This document shows positions 1 through 8,393 of a stretch of 64,000 nucleotides of DNA, piece after piece (position 1 is the first letter of the stretch; each line of letters opens with the position of its first letter). Below the pieces are notes generated by a model, which saw only the letters and a program-made list of their open reading frames with translations, was not told the DNA's origin and made no database searches. The stretch is from Cognatishimia sp. SS12 (lineage in GTDB: Bacteria; Pseudomonadota; Alphaproteobacteria; Rhodobacterales; Rhodobacteraceae), in NCBI RefSeq assembly GCF_028369055.1, contig NZ_JAQNCZ010000004.1, positions 1-64,000 on the forward strand. The letters run 5' to 3'. Made by a program: the position numbers and the translations under genes.

Positions 1-54
1 GGCCTGCTTCAAAATACTCATGATCTGAGCGTCGCTATATTTCGATTTCTTCAT
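1..54 (-). CDS. IS3-type transposase OrfA, N-terminal fragment (partial at window edge)
   Basis: Only the first 18 codons are in the window, reading MKKSKYSDAQIMSILKQA. This is the typical opening of the helix-turn-helix OrfA (InsE-like) protein of IS3-family elements, which binds the terminal repeats. A strong ribosome site (AGAGGAGA) sits 6 bases before the ATG. The rest of orfA and the orfB integrase lie outside the window. The family call rests on this short N-terminus only. Confidence 0.6.
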   Translation of the reverse strand, partial: MKKSKYSDAQIMSILKQA

Positions 55-99
55 CAGAATCTCCTCTTTCATCATTCGAGAAAATTCTACTTTCAAACA
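1..99 (-). mobile_element. 5' end of an IS3-family-like insertion sequence, cut by the window edge
   Basis: The minus strand carries the first codons of an OrfA-type transposase. These are preceded by a Shine-Dalgarno sequence and an AT-rich terminal stretch that reads TGTTTGAAAG inward from about position 99. IS3-family elements end in 5'-TG, so 99 is my estimate of the left end; the exact boundary is uncertain by some 20 bases. The element continues beyond base 1. It abuts an open reading frame that has lost its start, which suggests it inserted into that gene. Confidence 0.55.
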
Positions 100-1688
100 C
101 CCCTAATGTTCGGGGGGATTACCTAACGCCGCGCGGTCGGGTCATCGGATCCGGTGATGAAAAGACCTTCCAGTGTGGCGGGTGTGGAAAAACCTCGATC
201 ATCAAGAACAACAAGGCGATCATCGAAGAATATCGCCGCCTTCGTCGGAAATTCCGCCCAGAATTTCCAAGAGATGCCTGCTCCACCGAAGAGTGCGCAA
301 ATCACGGGAAGGCCCAATCCGAGAATCCGGAGCTGTATCGCAAGGCGGGGACGACGAAGAAAGGCACACAACGCTGGAAATGCAAATCCTGTCTGAAGAC
401 ATTCTCGACGGGAACGCGCCTGGGTCGTCAGAAGCGTAGCCACACGAACCGTGATGTCCTCTGGATGATCACCAATGGCGTGCCGATCACCAAGATCTGC
501 GATTTCACGGAGCTATCCCCGCGGGATGTCTATCGGAAGATCGACTTCATACATGACCGCGTCATCGACTTCACCGCCAAGCGGGAAGCGGAGTTCAAGC
601 GCGTGCAGTGGGAGAAAGTTGACCGTCGTTTTGCTTCAGATTCTCAAACCCTCCATCTGAATTGGCCGAACAAGCGGACCAGGGCGCAAATCGCTGTTCA
701 GCATCTTTGCACAGCCCACGCCAACTCCGGCTACATCATGGCCGCTCACCTGCAGTTGGATCCAGCGATCGAGCTGCCAGACATTGAGGCGAGGATGGTC
801 GCTGCCGGGGATTTCAGTCTGCCAAGGGCGTTTCGGGATCAGGCTCGCCTATGGTCTGAACCGGAGTTCAAAGGCTACCTCAACAAAATGACCCACAATG
901 TGGCCATTCACCCCGATGAGGCCCCAGAGGTCGATCTGGGGCTGCAGCTGCCCCACAGCGGCGCTCTGGTCCGCCAGGACGCCATGCAGATGGCCCACGC
1001 CTTCCAGATGCGTCATTTCCTCGGCAAGGGCTCTGAGCGCTTCGTGTTCGTCCTGGACGCTGACCCCGGGCTGTCGATGTCCTTCATCTCAGCATTTGCC
1101 AGAAGGATCCAAGATGGCCGAGCAGATGTCATCGTCGTGGAGTTCGATAAGAACCAGTCCAACGATCAGCGCAACATGTTGATGAACGAAGGCCGCAAGC
1201 AGTTGGAAAATGACAGCAATGTGCCTCGTCATATCTTCGATGACTTCGACCCAAACACGAAAGACGAGATCAAGGACATCCTGGTGGAAAGCATGCTGGA
1301 GGAGCTGCCGCTGGCAGCAACCTTTGAATGGCCTTACCATACGAAGTCAGAGCCGCATCGCTGCATGCGCATTCTGACCGATCGAGAGAGCATGGCGCCG
1401 GACCGCCGCGCGCGCCTCATGCGTCTGGCAACTCTACGCAGCGTTGATGCCTATTTCCACAAGATACGGAGCAATCTGAAGTTCGCTGAGCGCCCCTCGC
1501 ATACACCAAGCGCCAACGGCCGCGCTTGGCATCGACATTATCTCTACAACCCTGAAACCATGGTGAAAATCGTCGATATCTACCGCGTCACGCACAACTG
1601 GATGGGCAAGCGCACAACAAAGGAAACCCCAGCGATGAAGCTGGGGTTGGCCCGAGGCAAGGTCAATGCGAAAGATCTGTTCTCATAA
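100..1688 (+). pseudogene. Zinc-ribbon transposase-like gene, 5'-truncated by the IS
   Basis: An open frame runs from about base 24 to the stop at 1688, but it has no ATG, GTG or TTG before the internal ATG at 465. The stretch before that ATG is clearly coding: it contains CGGCGK (about 175-191) and WKCKSCLKTFSTG (375-413), a four-cysteine zinc ribbon like those of COG3677/IS1595-type transposases. Downstream are a basic region, a DSQTLHLNW motif and FVLDADPG, which could supply DDE acidic residues. The gene therefore lost its start, most likely when the IS3-like element inserted near base 99. Translation from 465 would give a 407-residue product without the ribbon. Exact transposase family is not established, and a related zinc-ribbon DNA-binding protein is possible. 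Confidence 0.55.
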
Positions 1689-1767
1689 GTTGCAACCCTG
1701 ACTTGCAGGAACTGCTAAAATAAGAGAAATCGTCAGTTTGGTTTGAATGTTGACAGGATATACCTAA

Positions 1768-2157
1768 ATGAGTATAAGAAAGAAATCAAAACCAGACCTC
1801 AAACCATGTAGGTGGGTAGGCAGCTCTCAGAAGGATATGAGGGCATTCCCAACCGCAGTTAGGAAAGAGATGGGCACTGCCTTGATGTATGCACAAGGTG
1901 GTGGCCGAGCTGGAAATGTAAAAACACTCTCTGGGATGGGCTCAGGAGTTCTGGAGGTGGTGGATGATCATGATGGAGACACTTACAGGTGTGTTTATCT
2001 TCTTAGGCTAAAGGGGGTTGTGTATATCCTGCACGCATTTCAGAAAAAATCGAAATCTGGAATCAAGACCCCGCCGCAAGATAAGAAACTGATCAAGTCC
2101 AGGATCAAGCTCGCAGAGAATGACTACGAAGAGTTCAAGAAGGAAATCGAAGAATGA
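1768..2157 (+). CDS. Type II toxin, RelE/HigB superfamily (Gp49-like)
   Basis: This is a 129-residue basic protein. Its core (VLEVVDDHDGDTYRCVYLLRL, then VVYILHAFQKKSKSGIKTP) matches the phage-derived Gp49/DUF891 branch of RelE/HigB toxins, which cleave mRNA on the ribosome. The signature 'YILHAFQKKSK.G..TP' is the clearest mark. The stop codon overlaps the start of the following XRE gene (ATGA at 2154-2157), the usual toxin-first HigBA arrangement. The weak Shine-Dalgarno AGGA lies about 9 bases before the ATG. It sits beside the truncated transposase gene, in an accessory setting. The catalytic activity is inferred from the family only. Confidence 0.8.
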   Translation: MSIRKKSKPDLKPCRWVGSSQKDMRAFPTAVRKEMGTALMYAQGGGRAGNVKTLSGMGSGVLEVVDDHDGDTYRCVYLLRLKGVVYILHAFQKKSKSGIKTPPQDKKLIKSRIKLAENDYEEFKKEIEE

Positions 2158-2501
2158 CAGAACAAATTATTGAAAGCTCTGGCAATGTATTCGCAGATCT
2201 TGGGCTGGAAGACGCCGAAGAGCTCAGCTTGAAAGCCACGCTTGCTATGCAAGTTGCGTCTATCATAAAACATCGCCACCTCACTCAAAAAGAGGCCGGG
2301 CAAGTCCTCGACATTCCCCAACCGCATGTTTCCAAGCTGCTAAATGGGAAGTTGGACAGCTTCTCTGCCGAAAGGCTACTTCGCATGCTACTGAAACTTG
2401 GACGCGATGTTGATATTGTTATCAAAAAAAGGAAATCAGCCTCAACTACTGGTGCGCTGAGTGTCGCAACTTCCAAAAATCGAATCCCTGTAGCGGCCTG
2501 A
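2154..2501 (+). CDS. XRE-family antitoxin (HigA-like) of the pair
   Basis: A 115-residue protein with a helix-turn-helix at about residues 35-90; the motif LTQKEAGQVLDIPQPHVSKLLNGK includes the recognition helix. This is the COG5606/HTH_37 type of antitoxin that pairs with Gp49-like toxins. It would neutralise the upstream toxin and repress the operon. Translation is probably coupled to the toxin through the 4-base overlap. The C-terminal 25 residues are low-complexity. A hairpin terminator follows. Confidence 0.8.
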   Translation: MTEQIIESSGNVFADLGLEDAEELSLKATLAMQVASIIKHRHLTQKEAGQVLDIPQPHVSKLLNGKLDSFSAERLLRMLLKLGRDVDIVIKKRKSASTTGALSVATSKNRIPVAA

Positions 2502-2522
2502 TACGCCCTTCTCCGACAATAG

Positions 2523-2563
2523 AAAAACACCCGCGCTGAGCAATCCGGCGCGGGTGTTTTCTT
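2523..2563 (+). terminator. Rho-independent terminator after the TA pair
   Basis: AAAACACCCGCGC and GCGCGGGTGTTTT form a perfect 13-base stem with an 11-base loop, followed by further T residues. The A-rich left arm means it could also work for minus-strand transcripts coming from mltG. Confidence 0.8.
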
Positions 2564-2663
2564 GTGTGCCTTCCGGGGACCAGCGACCCCCGCGGCCTGC
2601 AACACTTATGGCAAAGGGCTGGCGCCAGTGGCGGGGTTCTTTTTTAGAGAATCTCAAGCAAAC

Positions 2664-3815
2664 TCACTGACTGGCGCGGTCGGCTTCGATTTTGCGCCAT
2701 TCAGCAACGTTGCGGTTGTGCTCAGCGAGCGTGGCGGCAAAGGCGTGCCCGCCGGTGCCATCGGCCACAAAGAACAGAAACTCTGTTTCATCCGGGTTGG
2801 CCGCTGCCTCAAGGCTGGCGCGGCCCGGGTTGGCGATGGGCGTCTGCGGCAGGCCAGAGATCACATAGGTGTTCCACGGGGTTTCGCGGCGCAGCTCGCT
2901 TTGGCGCAGCCCACGGCCCAGGGTGCCTTCGCCCTGGGTAATGCCATAGATCACCGTCGGGTCGGTCTGCAGGCGCATGCCCTGGTTCAGCCGGTTGGTA
3001 AAGACGCTGGCCACCTGCCCGCGCTCTTCGGGCACGCCAGTTTCCTTTTCGATGATCGAGGCCATGATCAGCAGCTCTTCCGGGCTTTGCAGCGGGATCG
3101 AGGTATCACGTGCCTCCCAGGCCGCAGCGATCAATTCGGCCTGCGCCTCTTGCATGCGGGTGATCACATCGGCGCGGCTGTCGCCTTCGCGCACCTCATA
3201 ACTGTCCGGCGCAAGGGAGCCTTCGCTCGGCACCGCGACCTCGCCGCTCAGAAGGTCAATGCGCCCCAGCGCATCCACCACCTGCCAACTGGTGACGCCC
3301 TCGGCCACCGCAATGCGATAGCGGGTGTCCGCTTGCTGACGCACAGAAATATATTCCTGCGGCGCTTCGCCTTCGGCGGGGGTGAATTCCGCCACCTCGA
3401 CATAGCGGTTGGTGGCCGGGTCAAGCTCGCGCACCTGCACATTGGCCTGGGTGACACCGACGCGGAACACCACTTCGGTGCCACAGGTCGAGGCCCCGCC
3501 ACGGGTGACGATGTCTGCAATCTCTTCCATAGAGGCACCGGCTGGCACCAGGAATGACCCGGCTTTCAGCAGGTTGGCCTTTTCGGTGTAATCCGTGCCA
3601 AGGCGGAACAATGCCCCATTGGTGACGGCACCGGTTTCCTCAAGATTTTCGGACACGCGGCGCATGGTCGATCCGGGCGCAACACGCACGCAGATCGCTT
3701 CGTCCAGCGGACCGGCAGAGGTGTATTGCCCCTTGCCCCAGAGGATCACGCCGCCAATGAGAAACACCGCGACAATCAACAGAGTAATCGCGTTCGAAGC
3801 GACGCTGCGCCACAT
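2664..3815 (-). CDS. mltG: Endolytic murein transglycosylase MltG (YceG-like)
   Basis: The 383-residue protein has one N-terminal membrane segment (residues 7-26), then a LysM-like region and the YceG domain. The conserved 'LLIMASIIEKET' motif places the catalytic glutamate at residue 256. Further family marks are FTNRLNQGMRLQTDPTVIYG and TPWNTYVISGLPQTPIANPG. MltG cleaves nascent glycan strands in the inner-membrane periplasmic face and sets strand length. It starts 4 bases after the fabF stop and is probably co-transcribed with it. Adjacency of mltG to fabF is common in bacteria. Confidence 0.95.
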   Translation of the reverse strand: MWRSVASNAITLLIVAVFLIGGVILWGKGQYTSAGPLDEAICVRVAPGSTMRRVSENLEETGAVTNGALFRLGTDYTEKANLLKAGSFLVPAGASMEEIADIVTRGGASTCGTEVVFRVGVTQANVQVRELDPATNRYVEVAEFTPAEGEAPQEYISVRQQADTRYRIAVAEGVTSWQVVDALGRIDLLSGEVAVPSEGSLAPDSYEVREGDSRADVITRMQEAQAELIAAAWEARDTSIPLQSPEELLIMASIIEKETGVPEERGQVASVFTNRLNQGMRLQTDPTVIYGITQGEGTLGRGLRQSELRRETPWNTYVISGLPQTPIANPGRASLEAAANPDETEFLFFVADGTGGHAFAATLAEHNRNVAEWRKIEADRASQ

Positions 3816-3819
3816 GGTA

Positions 3820-5076
3820 TCAGACCTTTCCGAAGATCACCGAAGCATTGGTGCCGCCAAAGCCAAAGGAGTTTGACAGCGCCACATTGATCTCGCGCTC
3901 AACCTTTTTGTTGGGGGCCAGATCAACGGTGGTTTCCACGGCGGGATTATCCAGGTTGATGGTCGGCGGAGCGACCTGATCGCGGATCGCAAGGATCGAG
4001 AAGATCGCCTCAATGGCACCCGCCGCCCCCAAAAGGTGGCCCGTCGCAGATTTGGTTGAGCTCATGGTCACTTTGCTGGCCGCATCGCCCATCATGCGCT
4101 CAACCGCGCCAAGTTCGATGGTGTCCGCCATGGTCGAGGTGCCGTGGGCGTTGATGTAATCAATATCCGCGGGCGTCAGGCCAGCATTGTTCAGCGCCGC
4201 ACGCATCGAACGCTCGCCGCCTTCGCCATCCTCAGAGGGGGCGGTGATGTGATAGGCATCGCCTGACAGACCATAGCCCAGAACCTCGGCATAGATTTTT
4301 GCGCCGCGCGCTTTGGCGTGTTCGTATTCTTCCAGCACCACAACGCCGGCACCCTCGCCCATGACAAACCCGTCGCGGTCCGCGTCATAGGGGCGGCTCG
4401 CGGCCTTGGGGTCATCCGCGCGTTTGGTGGACAGCGCTTTGCAGGCGTTAAAGCCGGCAATACCAATTTCGGAAATGGCCGCTTCCGCGCCGCCAGCGAC
4501 CATCACGTCTGCATCGCCGGCCTTGATCAGACGCGAGGCATCGCCAATGGCATGCGCCCCGGTGGAGCAGGCCGTGACAACTGCGTGGTTCGGGCCTTTG
4601 AAGCCAAAGCGGATCGACACCTGACCCGAGATCAGGTTGATGAGCGCCCCGGGAATAAAGAACGGCGAGACACGGCGCGGGCCACGTTCTTTGATCAGAA
4701 CAGCGGTCTCGGCAATCGAATTCAGACCGCCAATGCCCGAGCCGATCATCACACCGGTGCGCAGCAGGCTCTCCTCGTCCTCAGGGGTCCAGCCCGCGTC
4801 CTTGACGGCCTGTTCCGCCGCCGCGATGCCGTAAAGGATGAAATCATCCACTTTGCGGCGCTCTTTGGGGGCCATCCAGTCATCGGCATTAAACGTGCCA
4901 TCGCTGCCATCGCCCAAAGGCACTTCGCAAGCATATTTCGTGGTTACGGCGGAGGCATCAAACCGGGTGATCGGCCCGGCCCCGGACTGGCCATCCAGAA
5001 TGCGTGACCAGCTTTCTTCGACACCGGATGCCAATGGGGTGACAAGACCCAGACCTGTAATGACGACGCGACGCAT
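3820..5076 (-). CDS. fabF: 3-oxoacyl-[ACP] synthase II (KAS II)
   Basis: The 418-residue enzyme condenses malonyl-ACP with acyl-ACP in fatty acid elongation. The Cys-His-His active site is visible: C170 in TACSTGAH, H311 in NAHGTST and H347 in SATGHLLGAAG. The length is standard. A Shine-Dalgarno AGGAAAGGG precedes the ATG. The gene belongs to the minus-strand fab cluster, but a plus-strand HigBA module separates it from acpP, so it probably has its own promoter in the 5077-5376 gap. Confidence 0.97.
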   Translation of the reverse strand: MRRVVITGLGLVTPLASGVEESWSRILDGQSGAGPITRFDASAVTTKYACEVPLGDGSDGTFNADDWMAPKERRKVDDFILYGIAAAEQAVKDAGWTPEDEESLLRTGVMIGSGIGGLNSIAETAVLIKERGPRRVSPFFIPGALINLISGQVSIRFGFKGPNHAVVTACSTGAHAIGDASRLIKAGDADVMVAGGAEAAISEIGIAGFNACKALSTKRADDPKAASRPYDADRDGFVMGEGAGVVVLEEYEHAKARGAKIYAEVLGYGLSGDAYHITAPSEDGEGGERSMRAALNNAGLTPADIDYINAHGTSTMADTIELGAVERMMGDAASKVTMSSTKSATGHLLGAAGAIEAIFSILAIRDQVAPPTINLDNPAVETTVDLAPNKKVEREINVALSNSFGFGGTNASVIFGKV

Positions 5077-5209
5077 AGTGCTGCCCTTTCCTCAATTCTT
5101 TGAATGCTCATACCTTGGGTTGGGGTTGAGGGGCAAGAGTGGGTTGGCGCGATGGTGGAATTTGGCTGACAATTCAAGCGGGCATGTTCCCAACTCCTCT
5201 GGCTCCCGA

Positions 5210-5268
5210 GAGGGGGTTTCCGAAATTCTCTCAGACGAAGCTTAGGAGATGAATTTCACTTCGCCGCC
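5210..5268. repeat. Diverged duplicate of the acpP 3' end and its downstream sequence (left copy)
   Basis: This stretch matches 6022-6089 over nearly its whole length, including AAATTCTCTCAGACGAA and GATGAATTTCACT. There are only a handful of mismatches and one 9-base gap. On the minus strand it encodes VKFIS followed directly by TAA, whereas acpP reads VKFISEAS then stop, so the gap removes three codons. The two copies lie in the same orientation and flank the HigBA module exactly. Confidence 0.8.
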
Positions 5269-5345
5269 GGTCTCATTAACTCGTCTTCAACCGCGGCGGT
5301 TCTATATCAGCCAAACACACGCTGATTATTAATCCAAAATTTGCG

Positions 5346-5363
5346 CCATGTTGCGCAACATGG
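5346..5363. promoter_or_regulatory. Perfect 18-base palindrome, probable HigA operator
   Basis: CCATGTTGCGCAACATGG is its own reverse complement and lies 13 bases before the higB ATG. HigA-type antitoxins bind such dyads to autorepress, so this is the natural operator. Role inferred from position and symmetry. Confidence 0.7.
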
Positions 5364-5376
5364 TACATTTCCCTAT

Positions 5377-5658
5377 ATGACTATTCAAAGCGTCAAAGGC
5401 AAACGGGTAAGAAACGCGATCAGGGGCAACCTCAAAGGCCTCCCCTCTGACCTCACAAAACGCATCAAAGCCCTCTTGATTGTCTTAGACAGCGCCAAAG
5501 ACCTGACCGACCTGCGCAGCCCGCCGGGGAACCAACTGGAAACTCTAAAAGGCGACCGCGCCGGGCAGCATTCGATCAGGATCAATGGCCAATGGCGCAT
5601 TTGTTTTGTCTGGACGGAGAATGGCCCAGCAGATGTTGAGATTGTCGATTACCACTAA
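5377..5658 (+). CDS. higB: Type II toxin HigB (RelE/ParE superfamily)
   Basis: A 93-residue protein if started at the ATG at 5377; an upstream TTG at 5341 would run through the palindromic operator and is rejected. The core '[18 protein letters not shown]' followed by [14 protein letters not shown] and VEIVDYH is diagnostic for the HigB killer-protein family, a ribosome-dependent mRNA interferase. It precedes its antitoxin, as is typical for HigBA. The module stands on the plus strand inside the minus-strand fatty-acid cluster. Confidence 0.9.
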   Translation: MTIQSVKGKRVRNAIRGNLKGLPSDLTKRIKALLIVLDSAKDLTDLRSPPGNQLETLKGDRAGQHSIRINGQWRICFVWTENGPADVEIVDYH

Positions 5659-5682
5659 GATTGGCGGCGTAAGGAACGTGAT

Positions 5683-5994
5683 ATGAGCTTACTAGACTTC
5701 ACAATGCACCCCGGAGAGGTGCTGAAAGAGCTATACCTCAAGCCACTCGGTCTTTCGTCGATCAAATTCGCCGAAGCCATTCAGGTGCCACGCAGCCGTG
5801 TTGAGCGGTTGGTGCGTGGTGATTGCGGGATCACGCCTGATACCGCCTTCCGTCTGGCCAAGGCCCTGCAAACGACGCCGGAAATGTGGCTGACCATGCA
5901 GAACACTTACGACCTTGCCATGGCAAAGGATGAGGTCGACGTGTCTGCCATCAAACCCTTGCCAGCGATCAGCGAAAACAACGAAGCGGCTTGA
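5683..5994 (+). CDS. higA: HigA-family antitoxin
   Basis: A 103-residue XRE-type regulator. The opening 'MHPGEVLKELYLKPLGLS' and the helix-turn-helix VPRSRVERLVRGDCGITPDTAFRLAKAL, followed by WLTMQNTYDL, are the standard VapI/HigA signature. It binds HigB and represses the operon, presumably through the palindrome at 5346-5363. The spacing to higB is 24 bases, with GGAACG-type Shine-Dalgarno before the ATG. Confidence 0.92.
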   Translation: MSLLDFTMHPGEVLKELYLKPLGLSSIKFAEAIQVPRSRVERLVRGDCGITPDTAFRLAKALQTTPEMWLTMQNTYDLAMAKDEVDVSAIKPLPAISENNEAA

Positions 5995-6000
5995 CCCAAA

Positions 6001-6031
6001 CAAAAAACCCCCCGCTTGCGCGAGGGGTTTT
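6001..6031. terminator. Bidirectional terminator between higA and acpP
   Basis: AAAACCCC and GGGGTTTT arms enclose a GC-rich loop, with A-rich and T-rich flanks. It sits between convergent higA and acpP. The left acpP-tail copy begins with the right arm of this hairpin, so the repeated unit starts inside the terminator. Confidence 0.7.
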
Positions 6032-6089
6032 CCAAAATTCTCTCAGACGAAACTTAGGAAGCTTCGGAGATGAATTTCACTGCGTCGCC
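6022..6089. repeat. acpP 3' end and downstream sequence (right, functional copy of the duplication)
   Basis: This is the counterpart of 5210-5268. It includes the acpP stop codon (6054-6056), the last roughly 11 codons and the right arm of the terminator hairpin. It has nine extra bases relative to the left copy. Confidence 0.8.
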
Positions 6090-6287
6090 GAAGGTTTGGA
6101 TGGTTTCGGCTGCATCATCAGGGATCTCGATGCCGAACTCTTCTTCGAAGGCCATTACCAGCTCAACGGTGTCCAGGGAGTCTGCGCCCAGGTCGTCGAT
6201 GAAGGATGCGCTTTCGACAACTTTGTCTTCTTCAACACCCAGGTGCTCAACAACGATCTTTTTTACGCGGTCAGAGACGTCGCTCAT
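6054..6287 (-). CDS. acpP: Acyl carrier protein
   Basis: A 77-residue acidic protein that carries growing acyl chains on a 4'-phosphopantetheine arm. The attachment serine is S37 in [12 protein letters not shown]. Composition and length are those of canonical AcpP. It lies between fabG and, with the HigBA module intervening, fabF. A 247-base gap separates it from fabG, so it likely has its own strong promoter, in keeping with the abundance of ACP. Confidence 0.98.
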   Translation of the reverse strand: MSDVSDRVKKIVVEHLGVEEDKVVESASFIDDLGADSLDTVELVMAFEEEFGIEIPDDAAETIQTFGDAVKFISEAS

Positions 6288-6534
6288 ATCATTTCCTCAT
6301 TCGTACAGGCCATCTGGCCTTTGATTTTCCCGCCTTCAGGGCAGGAAATTAAGTAATGCCCGTTTGGGCGGCTCTTATTTCCGGCTCCCCCGGATAGTCC
6401 GGCGTGCCAGATGGCTCACCCGGAAAACTGCGCCGCCTATAGCACATGTTACAGGCAACGCAAACGCTTTCGCGCCTCTTGGTGTCAAACCCCCTATGCC
6501 CGCAGCGCAAAGCCGCGAGTCACCGGCGATCTGA

Positions 6535-7272
6535 TCACAGCATGGCCATACCGCCATTCACGTGCAAGGTCGAACCGGTGACATAACCGGCTTCGTCGCT
6601 CGCCAGATAAAGCACAGCGGCCGCAATTTCCGCCGGTGTGCCCATGCGATTGGACGGGATCTGCTTGTTGATCGCCTCTTTCTGATCGTCGTTCAGCGCG
6701 TCGGTCATCGCGGTGGCAATGAAACCGGGGGCCACGGCGTTTGCGGTGATCCCGCGGCTGGCCACCTCATAGGCGATGGATTTGGTCATGCCAACCATGC
6801 CCGCCTTGGAGGCCGCATAGTTCGCCTGCCCCGGGTTGCCGGTCGCGCCCACGATGGAGCTGATGTTGATGATCCGGCCCCAGCGCGCCTTCATCATCGG
6901 GCGCATCACCGCGCGGCACAGACGCATGGCAGAGGTCAGGTTCACATCCAGAACCTGCTGCCATTCTTCATCCGACATGCGCATGAAAATCTGGTCTTTG
7001 GTGATCCCGGCGTTGTTCACCAGAATATCAAGACTGCCCATCGCTTCGATCGCCTGTTTGGGCAGTGCAGCCACAGCCTCGGCATCGCCAAGATTACATG
7101 GCAAGACGTGGGCGCGTTCACCCAGTTCAGCGGCCAGCGCTTCAAGTGGGGCAACCCGTGTGCCGGAAAGGCCAACAGTCGCGCCAGCAGCGTGCAGCGC
7201 TTTGGCGATCTCGCCGCCAATGCCGCCAGAGGCGCCGGTGACCAGCGCCGCTTTCCCTGTCAAATCAAACAT
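6535..7272 (-). CDS. fabG: 3-oxoacyl-[ACP] reductase
   Basis: A 245-residue short-chain dehydrogenase that reduces 3-oxoacyl-ACP with NADPH. Visible are the cofactor motif TGASGGIG, the NNAG motif and the catalytic triad S139, Y152 and K156 (NYAASK). The C-terminal GYVTGSTLHVNGGMAML is the usual FabG ending. It sits 31 bases after fabD and is probably co-transcribed with it. Confidence 0.97.
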   Translation of the reverse strand: MFDLTGKAALVTGASGGIGGEIAKALHAAGATVGLSGTRVAPLEALAAELGERAHVLPCNLGDAEAVAALPKQAIEAMGSLDILVNNAGITKDQIFMRMSDEEWQQVLDVNLTSAMRLCRAVMRPMMKARWGRIINISSIVGATGNPGQANYAASKAGMVGMTKSIAYEVASRGITANAVAPGFIATAMTDALNDDQKEAINKQIPSNRMGTPAEIAAAVLYLASDEAGYVTGSTLHVNGGMAML

Positions 7273-7303
7273 AATGTCTCCTGAAACTCTCTAAGTGTCT
7301 GGC

Positions 7304-8242
7304 TTAGGCCAGTTTTTCTGCGGCAGCTTTGACATCCTCGGGGGTGCCAACGGCGGTGCAGGCAATACTGCGCTCAATCCGGCGCACCATGCCCGACAGC
7401 GCCTTGCCTGCGCCGATCTCGTAGATTTCGCTCACGCCCTGCGCGGCCATCCACGCCACGGATTCGCGCCAGCGTACAGAGCCTGTCACCTGCTCTACCA
7501 AAAGCGAGCGAATGGTGGTGGGGTCGGAAATCGCCTGTGCGCGCACATTGGCCACCAGTGGCACCACCGGGCGGTTGATATCAACATCATCCAGCGCCTC
7601 GGCCATCACATCTGCCGCAGGCTGCATCAGAGCGCAGTGGAACGGGGCGCTGACCGGCAGCAGAACCGCGCGTTTCGCGCCCTTTTCCTTGGCAATCTCA
7701 ACCGCGCGTTCAACCGCTGCTTTGTGGCCTGACACCACAACCTGCCCCGGATCATTGTCATTGGCGGCTTGGCACACATCGCCCTGTGCGGCCTCTTCAG
7801 CCACGGCGCGGGCGGTCGCAAAATCAAGGCCCAGCAGCGCCGCCATTGCGCCAACGCCCACAGGCACAGCCGCCTGCATCGCCTGCCCGCGGGTGCGCAG
7901 CAGCCGTGCGGTATCAGCGATCGACAGCGCACCAGCTGCTGCGAGGGCCGAATATTCGCCAAGAGAGTGGCCCGCGACATAAGCGGCCGCTTCGATGGAA
8001 ACGCCTTCCGCTTCCAAAGCTTTCATCGCGGCCAAAGACGTCGCCATCAGAGCAGGCTGGGCGTTTTGGGTCAGGGTCAGCGTGTCTTGCTCCCCTTCCC
8101 AGATCAATATGCTCAGCTTTTCACCCAGCGCGTCATCCACCTCGTCAAACACAGCTTTGGCGGCAGGATATGCCTCTGCCAGGGCTTTGCCCATGCCAAT
8201 GGTCTGCGCGCCCTGCCCCGGAAAAACGAATGCTCGGCTCAT
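7304..8242 (-). CDS. fabD: Malonyl-CoA:ACP transacylase
   Basis: A 312-residue enzyme that loads malonyl onto ACP. The start is taken at the ATG ending at 8242 (MSRAFVFPGQGAQ), because it has an AGGGGGG Shine-Dalgarno and the family always begins at this point; the 20 upstream codons are rejected. The nucleophile S93 lies in GHSLGEYSAL and the catalytic H202 in SAPFHCALM. First gene of the fabD-fabG pair on the minus strand. Confidence 0.96.
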   Translation of the reverse strand: MSRAFVFPGQGAQTIGMGKALAEAYPAAKAVFDEVDDALGEKLSILIWEGEQDTLTLTQNAQPALMATSLAAMKALEAEGVSIEAAAYVAGHSLGEYSALAAAGALSIADTARLLRTRGQAMQAAVPVGVGAMAALLGLDFATARAVAEEAAQGDVCQAANDNDPGQVVVSGHKAAVERAVEIAKEKGAKRAVLLPVSAPFHCALMQPAADVMAEALDDVDINRPVVPLVANVRAQAISDPTTIRSLLVEQVTGSVRWRESVAWMAAQGVSEIYEIGAGKALSGMVRRIERSIACTAVGTPEDVKAAAEKLA

Positions 8243-8393
8243 GAAAGCCCCCCTATTTCTTAACGTTTGAACCGGAATAGCCTGCCCTGTGCGCAGGCGC
8301 AATCACCTTGCGTCATGGCCCTTCGTTTTGCGCCTTGTTGCCGAAGCGGGCCGTAGTATCCTCGGGCGCACCGCCAGACCCTAGGGACAGCCT

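Larger units (their letters stand above)
5077..5376. other. Gap between fabF and higB
   Basis: No gene is seen in these 300 bases. The stretch holds the diverged copy of the acpP 3' end (5210-5268), the likely fabF promoter on the minus strand and the palindromic operator of the HigBA module at 5346-5363. Confidence 0.6.

Noticed and set aside
1750..1767. TTGACA as a -35 element for the first TA pair
   Set aside because: It lies only a few bases before the start codon, with no room for a -10 element upstream of the gene.
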